Positions 1-9,611 of a DNA stretch of 64,000 nucleotides are shown here, piece by piece. The notes under the pieces are model-generated. The model ran no database searches, was not told the origin of the DNA, and saw only the letters and a program-made list of their open reading frames with translations. The stretch comes from Spinacia oleracea (Eukaryota > Streptophyta > Magnoliopsida > Caryophyllales > Amaranthaceae): NCBI RefSeq assembly GCF_020520425.1, contig NC_079487.1:112316141-112380140 (forward strand), in the 5' to 3' direction. Both the position numbers and the translations under genes were made by a program. How positions within the stretch are numbered: the first letter of the stretch is position 1; every line of letters begins with the position of its first letter.

Positions 1-255
1 TCCGTCCCTAAAACAACGGCCACATTCTAAATTTAGCAGGTTAAACTTTAAAGTTTCTTATGATCCGTATTGCCATTATTGATTATCTTAACTAAGATTG
101 TAAAAGAAAACTTACACTGGTATAACTTAATTCCTTGAAAATGATCTTGAATCAGATGTGACCGAGTAATCAAGATAAATGTCACTTTTGATTTCATTTA
201 AGAGTCAGGTATGTAAACCTCTGGAAACTTCAACCAGTCTGATTTTTTGATGCAG

Positions 256-755
256 GTGCAGAAACATTTGAACTGTTGGAAGAACCCTGTGCCATTAACA
301 GCTTTGACATTGACAAGCAGAATCACTTTGTAAGTGAGCTTTTTGGTAACTAAAAATTCAGTTGAAAGGAAGAATGTACTGAGCATTGAACAGACTAATT
401 ATCTCAACCTAACCATCTTTATACTGTCCTGCAGGAAATTACATATTTATATGCAGTTTGGAATGGGAATCGTTGGCTATACTTTGAAGGTTGTCATAGC
501 CGAGTTTTGTTACAATTATTATGTAGCTTTAAATACCAGTATGCCGTACTATGTAAGATTGTATTCTACAAGATAGACTGATGTCCATTTGTTTTGGTCT
601 GTTTAACTGTATTCGTGGCAGTTCATGACAAGTTCATATAGACTAAATCCATAGGCTCTCAGCTCAAAGAGTGTATTACTGAAGTTTTTCCACGTAGCTC
701 AGCTGTTATGAAAGTTGAGAAGATTGATATTGGTTTGCTCAATATTGTGAGCTAA
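256..755 (+). CDS. C-terminal exons of an unidentified host gene (partial)
   Basis: Three short exons can be chained: 256-329, 435-489 and 655-755. Each acceptor ends in AG (TGCAG, TGCAG, CATAG) and the two internal donors are GTAAGT and GTTGTC. The phases agree at every joint, and the chain ends at TAA 753-755. The reading is ordinary soluble sequence: AETFELLEEPCAINSF in the first exon, EITYLYAVWNGNRWLYFE in the second, and LKECITEVFPRSSAVMKVEK in the last, which ends LLNIVS. I do not recognise the family. Earlier exons lie beyond the left edge of the window; positions 1-255 read as intron. The exon chain rests on splice consensus and coding character only, since no transcript is available. 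Confidence 0.6.
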
Positions 756-1964
756 GAAGTGACTTGGCGAAACTCTTTTCCAATCAAATATTGCTCTTGG
801 TTACCTTTATCGTAATTTTAAGCACAGGGGAGAGCTCCAACTAAAGCAACACAATGGTAAATAATAGTTTTTAGCAATCCAGACGCTTCATTCAGTTCCC
901 AAACCATGTATATACCATGCTTTTTTTTTGTAACATATAGATGTATATGCCACGTTAGAGTGGAAAGAAATATTTACAACATCATTTCTAACTTGATTTT
1001 TTTCCCAATACTTTAGATACTAAAATGAGTTTATGTTTGGGTCTTTCCTTGTTTACAATTTGTTTTCATGTTTATGTGTTTTGATTTATGAAAGTGACAT
1101 CTCTAGCTGGGAGATCATGTTATCGACAATAGATGGTTAAAATGGAAGACAAAAGTGCAATTCGCATTTGTAATTTTCTGGAAGGAACAATAGAGAAAAC
1201 CTTGAAAGAAAGTTTAGTATGGAAAAGGTCACCTAAAAGTCTCAAAGCATTGGAATTATTAAAAGTTGATTTTTTTATTGTGCTGAAATTCAAAGAATGG
1301 CAGGAAAAGATATTACAGATGAGAACTAAATCAATATAACAAATAACAAAGGAGCGCCGGAGAAAAAGTATAATCTAATTGACACATATATTGGAAAAAT
1401 AAATGAAAGCCTATTTCTGCTTAAAGATTATCTGACCGTAGATCCATCAATGATTTTTTATACGTGAATCATCAAATGAAAAACAAGGAGACACAAAACG
1501 GGAGTTTTAAAAATCTCACAATTATCATTGTTTAGCAATGGAACATAGGGAGTAAATTAGAAGCTTCTCATAACATAGTAAAAGACGCACAATCTGTCAT
1601 AATTTACATAATGACTTCCGGTAATTAATTTGTTGGACACGAACCTCCTTAGATACATTGATATTGTATTAGAGTTGTTAGTCCTTGTTACTTTCCATGA
1701 TTTTTTTGTTGTTGTATGTATCGAAGTTTGGTTACGTGATCTAATGGTTAGACTACATCAAATATGTTTAGGAAGAAGGACTCCAAAAATAAAGTATACA
1801 TTTGATCTGATTTGTCACTGAAGGGTGGATACGAATTGTAAGATATACTGAAGGGCCCAATATAAATTATATTTTGTATGTATATTTATCTCCAAGTCCA
1901 AGCTTGATCATTGAAAATATGTTTGCATTTACGGTATATTTTTTTACACCAATCTTTTACATAA
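756..1964. other. 3' flank and intergenic DNA, nothing recognised
   Basis: AT-rich sequence after the stop of the left-edge gene. It presumably holds that gene's 3' UTR and then spacer. Short open frames here (for example 1133-1339) have no domain, no repeat support and no exon-like borders. I see no RNA gene. Confidence 0.5.
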
Positions 1965-2287
1965 ACCTATTCACATTACATATTTTTATATCTTAGGGGA
2001 GCGTGCAATGGCACAAAGAGAAAAAACAAAGAGTAGTTGTGTAACTTACAATTGGCTATGATCAAAAGAGAAAAAACAAAGAGTATGGAAAAAATGGTAC
2101 ATAGAGCTCCGATGCGATTACTTTGTGCCATTGCTAAAACAAAGGGTGAAGGATATTAAAGTAAAGGATGAATGATATTAGGGAGTGCATAAAGGGTTTA
2201 GCTAGCATTGAATTTATAGTGAAAACAAGATTTGTAAATTTGGAACAATAATGAGGTTATTATTCTCAAAATATTACACATTATTCT

Positions 2288-2332
2288 CATAATATCACAT
2301 ACGTAATATGGTATTACGTATGTGATATTATG
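2288..2332. repeat. Perfect 21-bp hairpin, 3-nt loop
   Basis: The arms 2288-2308 and 2312-2332 are exactly complementary, with core ATCACATACGTAAT and loop TGG. Each arm also holds TACGTA. The arm length resembles a MITE stem or a small-RNA precursor. No transcription signal is seen. Confidence 0.6.
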
Positions 2333-2380
2333 TAATGAGCTCTATGTACCTATTCACATTACATATTTTTATATCTTGGG

Positions 2381-2406
2381 GGAGCGTGCGCGCTAGCGCA
2401 CGCTCC
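2381..2406. repeat. GC-rich 11-bp hairpin
   Basis: The arms GGAGCGTGCGC (2381-2391) and GCGCACGCTCC (2396-2406) pair perfectly around GCTA. It stands out in AT-rich surroundings and sits at the end of the right 42-bp direct repeat. It could be an element terminus, as Helitron 3' ends carry such hairpins, but no CTRR end follows. Confidence 0.55.
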
Positions 2407-2624
2407 AACAACTAGTTATTAATAAAGGAGGTGAATATTAAAAGGGCAAAATCGTACTTTCTTACTTTAAACGCGGGCGATATTAGCGTACGTGGGCGTC
2501 GAATAACGATACACTTTCTTTTACGGGAGTATACGAGTACCGTACCGAAAAATTCCGAATTTAATCGCATTCATTGGAAAACTTTTCAATCTAATAACAA
2601 TTTTATAAATGTGTTTTTTTTATA

Positions 2625-3121
2625 GGATAAATTGTGTTTTTACCACCTACAAAAATCAAAAAATTATTTTCTATTACCTAATAAAAGTTTAAAACTTGTT
2701 TTTTACCATCTGAAAATTGAAAAATAGATTAAAATATTAGGTGGGGCGTCACATTAACAGTAATATTTCTAATATGTTCTCTTTTTCTAAGATTACATGT
2801 ACTTAACTATTTTCTTTTCCCCCATTTTCTTATTTTTCATGAATTTACTTAATTTTTCACCACCATATAAAATTGACAAAAATGAATGGAAGTAAAGATA
2901 GAAAGGTAAAAGGGTAAAAGAGTTAAAGAAAATTACATAGGGGTGTAAAATTTGGAGGAAAATTGAATTAGGTAGCCACACATAAAGGTTTCATCTATTT
3001 TTTCGTTTTCAGGTGGTAAACCACAAGTTTTAACTTAGGCGGTAAAATACAAGTTTTAATTTAATATGTGGTAAAAAAAATATTTTTTTGATTTTTATAG
3101 GTGGTAAAAAACAATTAGTCC
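2625..3121. mobile_element. Non-autonomous inverted-repeat element (MITE), 497 bp
   Basis: The left end (GGATAAATTGTGTTTTTACC) and the reverse complement of the right end (GGACTAATTGTTTTTTACC) match over about 45 bp with few differences. Further inside, both arms repeat the words TTTTACCACCT and AAAACTTG. There is no coding capacity. The flanks are T-rich on both sides, so a target duplication cannot be decided. A Mutator-like or other TIR family is possible; only the inverted-repeat structure is certain. Confidence 0.65.
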
Positions 3122-4577
3122 TTTTTTTTAACGCAACTACTGAGATTAAATTAGATTAGCATGTAGACTCCAAAATATGTTTGATATAAAAGGGCGTCGA
3201 CCATAAAAACTTATAGCCTCTAATTACTATATTATCCTGATTTATACTTCCAAAATAAAGTTGAAAATACTTCACAAAAGCTTCACTTAGCACCTAATTA
3301 ACTAAACCTTTGAATTTCAACTTCAGAGTTCAGACCATCCAAATTACTAGCTGATTTTCACAATGCCAGTCGGGTCTCCCATTACCTGGTTTCCTTTTTC
3401 TTTGTTGCTCCCTTCAGCCATTATCTCTTTTCCTTTGTCCTTTGTTGTTTGTTGTTGTTGTAAAATTCACTTCCCTCCTTACGGTAGTAGCAATTGAACC
3501 GAGCATAATTTGATCATCTGAAGTGTCCATTTCTTCTGGCATTTGAGTTTCTAAATTTCTAGTAATCTCAATAGCTTGTCATAATTTCTGAATTTTGTAA
3601 ATGTGATGGTGGAATAATAGGTGGTATATTTGTAGTTCTTGAGGGTATAGTAATAAATACCTATTATTAGGTGTTGGTAATCACAATATGGTTTATATGT
3701 ATAATTGAATGCGATCGACTATATATCTGTAGTTGTTGATTGTGTATTGATAAATTTTTGTTGTATAGTAATAGTTGTTGACGTATATTACATAGTCATT
3801 GATGTATTAAGAAAATGTAATGCTAATTGTATGTGAGACCATCCTAATGTCAAGTAATTAATGGAAAATCAACAATTTTTATAAAAATGTCATTCAATTG
3901 GTAAAAGAATTCCAATCACTAAGATTAACTCAGAAGACGTCTTGTGGTGGTAAGATAGGGTGGTGGTTGTGGTGCGCCGACAATGCATGGTTGGCGAGGA
4001 TGAAGGAAGAATGAAGTAGAGACTAGAGAGTGAAAGGGGTAAAGGCTGTGGTGGGTGATAGACTGATAAGAAGGAAAACATAATTACTTTTATTTATAAG
4101 GGTGGGTGTTTTATGTGAATCATGGGCGACAGATTATCACCCTTAAAACAAAGGGAATATACGACGACATCCATTGACGGGCCTCAAACCCATAAGGGCC
4201 ATAACTCTATAGAAAAAAGCCCAAACGCCGTTGACTGTGTACAAGAAGTTCGGGAACGTATTAGATAATGAGAAATTGCCAATAAAAAAAATATCAACTA
4301 TATGAGGAGCGAAGCATAGCAAGAGAAAAAAAAAATATCATAGAACAATTAATGTATTTACTTCGATCTACCACCTATAAATTTATTGTTCCTTCCTTCT
4401 CTCACCAGTTATCTATTCTCTTATCGGCTATCAAAAAAGTATACACAAACCTCTCAGAAAACTCAAATTTTCGCAGTGCACCTTCACTATCACAGATAAA
4501 CTTTATTGAACAAAAAACAACACATCATCAGAATAATGTTACTAATTCCCAGTTTTTTCGAAAATCTACGAAATAAC

Positions 4578-4579
<2 letters not shown>
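3122..4579. other. Intergenic DNA, nothing recognised
   Basis: AT-rich spacer with no open frame that looks like protein, no strong repeat and no RNA gene. A TTGTTG-rich stretch near 3440-3460 and a run of short T/A tracts are the only low-complexity features. Confidence 0.4.

Positions 4580-4638
<59 letters not shown>
4580..4638. repeat. (TA)n microsatellite followed by (CA)n
   Basis: About 25 TA units at 4580-4630 pass directly into CACACACA. This stretch is likely to vary in length between individuals. Confidence 0.95.
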
Positions 4639-4650
4639 AAGTATACATTT

Positions 4651-5356
4651 TTTTTGTCATAAAAGACCTTTTAATGTAAACATTTGTGAGAAAGAACCTT
4701 ATAAAAAAGGTTGTGAGAAAGGGCCAAAATTTAGTTTTGTGTACTACATATGTTTTCCAAATATTGGTTGAGATTGGACCTTAATCCATTTTCCAGCCTT
4801 TGACTCACTATTTCGATGTTGACCATGTGTGTGTCTGTCACGTGCCCATTAAAACCTTTTTTTTTGTTTCCTTCCTTTCCCTAACTGATTCTAACTTTGT
4901 TAAAAAACAAGAACTCTCCCTCTTCCTCAAATTGGACGATTTGTTGTGTGTGTGTGTGTGGGGTGGGGGGGGGGGTTTGCTTTTCATTGTCACTTGTTCA
5001 ATTATGCTTGAATTATATTGGGAAGGAGCCAATTTGTTTTTTTCCCAAGCTTTGATAACATGATTGATTGAAGAAGATGAGGAGAAAAATCGATTGAAGT
5101 TATGTCAGAATCACTTAGGAAATTGAGGGGAAAGAGAAAAAATGAAGAAAAATAAAATAAAATAATACTTCGTGTAATGGGAACTAGACCGCCACATGCC
5201 TAGTGAATGCCAGAATAGTGGTCAAAAGCCAGAAAATGTTTAAGGTCCCATCTCACAACACAAATCAGCTTTTTTGGCCCTTTCTCACAACCATTTTTTT
5301 ATATATAAATGAAGTCATTTCTCACATAATGCTAACTTTGAAAGGTCATTTTTGCC
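4651..5356. mobile_element. Inverted-repeat non-autonomous element, about 0.7 kb
   Basis: The left arm contains AAAAGACCTT, TTTGTGAGAAAG and GGTTGTGAGAAAGGGCC (4660-4736). The right arm contains the reverse complements GGCCCTTTCTCACAACC and ATTTCTCACA, then AAAGGTCATT (5276-5350). The interior is non-coding and holds a TG tract followed by a G run (4946-4976). The ends match imperfectly, so the borders are approximate. Confidence 0.5.
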
Positions 5357-5472
5357 AACCCCACCCCCCCTAAAAAACACTAATTAATAGAAGTAGTATA
5401 GTAATAAAAGTTGTTTTCCTTTGAATCTCCCGTTAGTTGTTACAGTTACCACTTACTCCGATCTCTCAACGC

Positions 5473-5515
5473 GTCTCCTGTGAGACCAGTCACACCATCA
5501 ACTTGATGGTGTGAC
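5473..5515. repeat. Two adjacent hairpins at the head of a minisatellite
   Basis: GTCTC-CTGT-GAGAC (5473-5486) is followed by a 13-bp perfect palindrome with a 1-nt centre, GTCACACCATCAA / TTGATGGTGTGAC (5489-5515). A weaker relative, CACCTTCAGTTGATGGTG, lies just past the tandem array near 5927-5944, so the array is bracketed by similar hairpins. Confidence 0.6.
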
Positions 5516-5535
5516 GAGCGCGAAACCAATAGCGT

Positions 5536-5912
5536 ACCTCCCCTAAAACTATATAAAAAAAAGTAACAGATCTAAACTATATAAGTAACATACCTAAACT
5601 AAAAAAGTACCTCCTCTAAAATTATTTATATAAAAAAAAAAAGTAAAATGTCTAAACTATAGAAGTAACATACCTAAACTAAAAATGTACCTCCCCTAAA
5701 ACTATTCCGTATAAAAAAAAGTAACATGTCTAAACTATAGAAGTAACATACCTAAACTAAAAAAGTACCTCATCTAAAATTATAAAAAAAAGTAACATGT
5801 CTAAACTATAGAAGTAACATACCTAAACTAAGAAGGTATCTCCCCTAAAACTACTCCGTATAAAAAAAGTAACATGTATAAACTATAGAAGTAACATACC
5901 TAAAATCACAAG
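5536..5912. repeat. Minisatellite, period about 70-80 bp, about 5 copies
   Basis: Each unit contains AAGTAACATACCTAAAC, GTACCTCCCCTAAAA and AAAAAAGTAACATGTCTAAAC. Copies of the first word start near 5583, 5663, 5741, 5811 and 5889. The units differ by small changes and by A-tract length. Confidence 0.8.
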
Positions 5913-5944
5913 TGTGAACTGGTATCACCTTCAGTTGATGGTGA

Positions 5945-6517
5945 AGACAATCTCATATAATCTTAGGCTTCGTTCTGTTAGACTTATTTTGTCTTAACTT
6001 ATCATAAAATTGATTCATAAAATTCTTAAAAGTATTGTTTTATAAAATTTTAGGTGGTCTTCAAGAATCAGATGGCATAACTCATTTTGAGGTGAAAAAT
6101 GGGTTGTTTGGACCGAGTTCACGTTAGTTTGGTTTCGGGTCATATTCGAGTGAAGAAAAAACCAGGTTTAATTTCGGGCATTGATCGATTCGGTTTAGGT
6201 CGAGCCAATATTCAGTTTATTGTCCGTAGATTTATTACGATGAAATAATTATTATTAGACATATAATCATTATTAGACACATTTTGTCGGGTTAAGTTCT
6301 GACTGTGGTCAAAATCAGCCGGGTACAATTCAATCAAGTGATTTCAGTAAAGTTTGTATCTCAGGTCGAGTGATTCGATCGGTCAGATAATCGAATACGG
6401 ATGAGTTACGCAATAATTTTTACTTACTGCCTAAACTCAAAAACAAAAAAAATTTAAAAAATTGATTAAGTTAATTTTGGACTTCTATTTTCTTTTTAGA
6501 AAAAAATCAACCCTCTT

Positions 6518-6549
<32 letters not shown>

Positions 6550-7208
6550 GCTCATTTTCGAAAACCAGTTTCTCCTTAATTAATTCTGATTTGAAAACCA
6601 ATTTCTTGAATAACTTTGGTTGATCTTCAAGAACAGGGATCAGATGGTATAAACGGGGATGCCCAAATTGTCGTAACAGGCTTAGGCTGGACACCCATTT
6701 CGCATATTAATTTGCGAAAAATGACCACTCATCATATCCCATTGTCTGCCTGAAGGATCATATTTTAATCATTAACTAAGCTTTTGGTTATAAAGCACCT
6801 CAGCAAATGATACCATCTATTATACCCGATGTGGGACGCATAATTTTTCTTAGTCTTCGTTTACTTGTGTTTTCTTTATCTCTTACCTTCTACGGAGTAC
6901 TTTGTATCTTGTATCATACTATCATATTCTTGTTCTTCTTCTACACTTCAAATCATCCGAAATATGAGACTCCAACCGTAGCTTGTAATCTTGTACGGAG
7001 TATGAATTAAGAAATTCCAGAACCCAACAATACCTTTCATCTTCAATGAAGTGGAAGTTGAATTAATAGGACCTGTATAGTTCAAATGGGAGTGAACTGT
7101 AGTGACGGGGAAAGACATTGTAATGAAAAGTGTTCCGTTATTGGAATATTGTGATGTGGTCAAGTCTTTGGATTTTGAGCCGGCATCTAAATTAGTGGCA
7201 AATACTCC
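5945..7208. other. Intergenic DNA with a (TAA)n microsatellite
   Basis: About nine TAA units lie at 6517-6545. The surrounding sequence (for example GGTTTCGGGTCATATTCG near 6130) has the composition of old repeat DNA. No gene or clear element end is seen. Confidence 0.4.
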
Positions 7209-7905
7209 ATGGCGCTGTTTAGTTAGGAGTTGTTAACTGTTATCTGATAGCTGGTTTGACTAATTGTTAGCTGTTTGTATTAGTTGCTTTGATTAGCTGG
7301 TTGCATTAGTTGTTTGTGTAAAAGTGTTTGGTAAATTAGCTGATAGCTGTTAGCTGTTTAATATGTAAAATGACCATTAATGACATTGACATACTTTGTT
7401 TCTTATTAATATTAGACAAATATTTTTATTGTGTTAATTTTTTCTCTCTATATTTTTCTAATAAACATTGACTAAATAAAATAATTTTTTAAAAAAATTA
7501 TTCTTTATTTAATTTTTTTAATAATATATATTTTTCAAATAAATAAATATTACAAATAAAATTTTAAGCATGATTGCAATATACTTCAATTGATTCAAAG
7601 TACTAATATAAAATTTATTACACCAAAAAACGAATCTAGTAAACATGGTGAAATGAAAAAGAAAGTGGGAGTAATGTTTTTAGTAGAAAAATATGTAGGG
7701 TACCAAGGTTGATAATGGTTGTAATAATAGGCAATAGTATAACAAAATAGTCATTTTCATCAACTTTCTCAAACCTCTAATTGCAAAAAACTCGTATTTT
7801 GAGCTTTTCAAATTAGCTTTTTCACCCCAAACCTCTCTTCCAATCCTCTCCAAATCAAACACTCTCAATTAGCTTTTTCTAAAGGTCAAACCTCTAATTC
7901 ACCCC
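7209..7905. repeat. Probable degenerate MITE with GCTGTTAGCTG subterminal repeats
   Basis: The left part repeats TTAGCTG/GATAGCTG words many times (7215-7350). The right part holds complementary AATTAGCTTTTT words (7813-7880). This pattern of many short subterminal repeats facing each other is usual for hAT-type MITEs. Borders and target duplication are not clear. Confidence 0.3.
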
Positions 7906-8215
7906 AAAAAACTCTTTTTCCCTTGAATTTATATGTGTTAAGACGAAATTTTCATATTAGACGATAAATGAGTATGCTCAAAATTTATTAATTATGTATT
8001 TTTTTATGAGGATAAATATTTTATTAAAAATATGGTTAAATAATAATTTTAAAATATCCTTGCGTGTACGGGATATAATCTAGTTCTGCTTAATTTCAAT
8101 GGATTTCGTTAAATGACAATGAAATTGGAGGTTTGAAAAGAGAGAAATATGTGATTTGGTGAGAGAAGATGAGGTTTGATAAGAGAGAAAATTGTGAGAG
8201 GTTAGAGGAGAGAGG

Positions 8216-9134
8216 CAGGTGCGGACCTATATGTCCCTGGAGGGGTCCAAAGGGACCCCCATTATTTGAAAAATAAATCTGTTAAATTGAAATTGATGTA
8301 ATTAATCACACTTGAATATTTAATATAGTATATTATTAATTAACTTGCCATGTAGACAATGAAATGTACTTGTAGCTTAGTGGTTCCTTGATTATTATGT
8401 CTCATAGGTTACCTGGGTTCACTTCCTAGTAAGAGAGAATGATGAACATATTTTTTTTTTCACTTTTTGCCTTTTACTTGTCCTTCTATTGATGCTCTAA
8501 ATTCTTCATCTTTTTTTTTCACCATTTTGTTGGTCGTTTGTTTCTTCATCATTTTTCTTTATTCATTTATTTTTATTTTTATATGATTCATGATTTTGCT
8601 TTTACAAAAATACAAAACATTAGTAGTGTTACTTTTTTCTTCAAAATAATTTTGTAATTGGCATAGTATATATAAATAATTTATTTTATACTCTATTTTT
8701 ATATACTTATAGTTGCATGTTTTTTAAATTTTTAAGAGGCGTAATTATATAATAGCGTAATGCCCCATACATTGAAAATGATATTCCTATTTTTTTGTTA
8801 GTGTCATATTGTGCAATTTTTTCAACGACAATTGTAATAAAAAAAATCTCCTTCAAAATATGAAAACTTGTCGTATACACTCTTTTTTTCCCCATTTTGT
8901 TTGAAATCGCGCCAAGTTAACCCTGTGATTTGGATTAGGTGTAGATTTTTATTATTATGAAACCCAAAAATTAAAGTTCCTAAATCTTCAACATATATAT
9001 TTTATTATAGCGTTTATAATATTGTAACTACTTAACTTTCATCTTTAAATCTCTAAAATGAGCACATACGAGAATTATAAAGCAAATTATAATTTTGTTG
9101 GACCCCCATTTGTAAATTCCTGGATCCGCCCCTG
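8216..9134. mobile_element. Non-autonomous hAT transposon, 919 bp, with perfect 8-bp target duplication
   Basis: The left terminus is CAGGTGCGGACCTA (8216-8229) and the reverse complement of the right terminus is CAGGGGCGGATCCA (9121-9134), 11 of 14 identical. Both are of the CAGGGGCGGA type known from plant hAT elements. The flanks are GAGAGAGG at 8208-8215 and GAGAGAGG at 9135-9142, a perfect 8-bp target site duplication as hAT transposases make. Subterminal GGGGGTCC words face each other. There is no transposase frame, so movement would need a transposase supplied from elsewhere. Confidence 0.88.
8373..8426 (+). repeat. tRNA-like A box and B box inside the hAT element
   Basis: TAGCTTAGTGG (8373-8383) fits the pol III A-box consensus. 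GGTTCACTTCC (8416-8426) is close to the B-box GGTTCGANTCC, at tRNA-like spacing. This may be a SINE remnant carried by the hAT element. There is no cloverleaf good enough to call a tRNA gene. Confidence 0.4.
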
Positions 9135-9142
9135 GAGAGAGG

Positions 9143-9611
9143 AAAACAAGTGTGATACAATGAATTACGTCATGACTACTTATATATATACTTCATCTGA
9201 TTCCTTTTAGTTGCAACACCTTTTCTTCTCACGCTTGTCAATACATATCTTGGACAATTAATGTATTTAGTTACCGATAATTAATAATTATAAAAAAATG
9301 ATTTTCGTGAAATATACATTAAGACGAATCTAACAAGACCCCACATGAATATATTTTTCCTAAAGTATAGATCATAAAAAATAAACAAAGGGAGATTATG
9401 TGAACAGTGCAAAAACAAAGTGTTGCAATAATTTTGAAACGGAAGAAGTACATGTTACTTTTAACAGACACGTGCAACGTGTGTTTCTTTTAATTAAACG
9501 ACGTCGTTTAAGCTGCACACTTATCCAGCCTTTAATAATTAGTGGTTATATTATTAAAAGGCTGATTAGCCCATACGGGTATACGGCCATACCTCACAAT
9601 TAACCCCTAAC
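9143..9611. other. Intergenic DNA, nothing recognised
   Basis: Spacer between the hAT element and the next inverted-repeat element. The short open frame at 9400-9603 has no recognisable domain. Confidence 0.4.

Larger units (their letters stand above)
1965..2406. repeat. Repeat block: 42-bp direct repeats 383 bp apart, with two hairpins
   Basis: A 42-bp sequence beginning ACCTATTCACATTAC and ending GAGCGTGC occurs at 1965-2006 and again at 2348-2389 with one mismatch. Between the copies, GAGAAAAAACAAAGAGTA occurs twice (2018-2035 and 2066-2083), and a 21-bp perfect hairpin lies at 2288-2332. The right copy runs into an 11-bp GC-rich hairpin at 2381-2406. The layout suggests a small non-autonomous element or a pair of element ends. 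No family can be assigned by eye. Confidence 0.45.
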
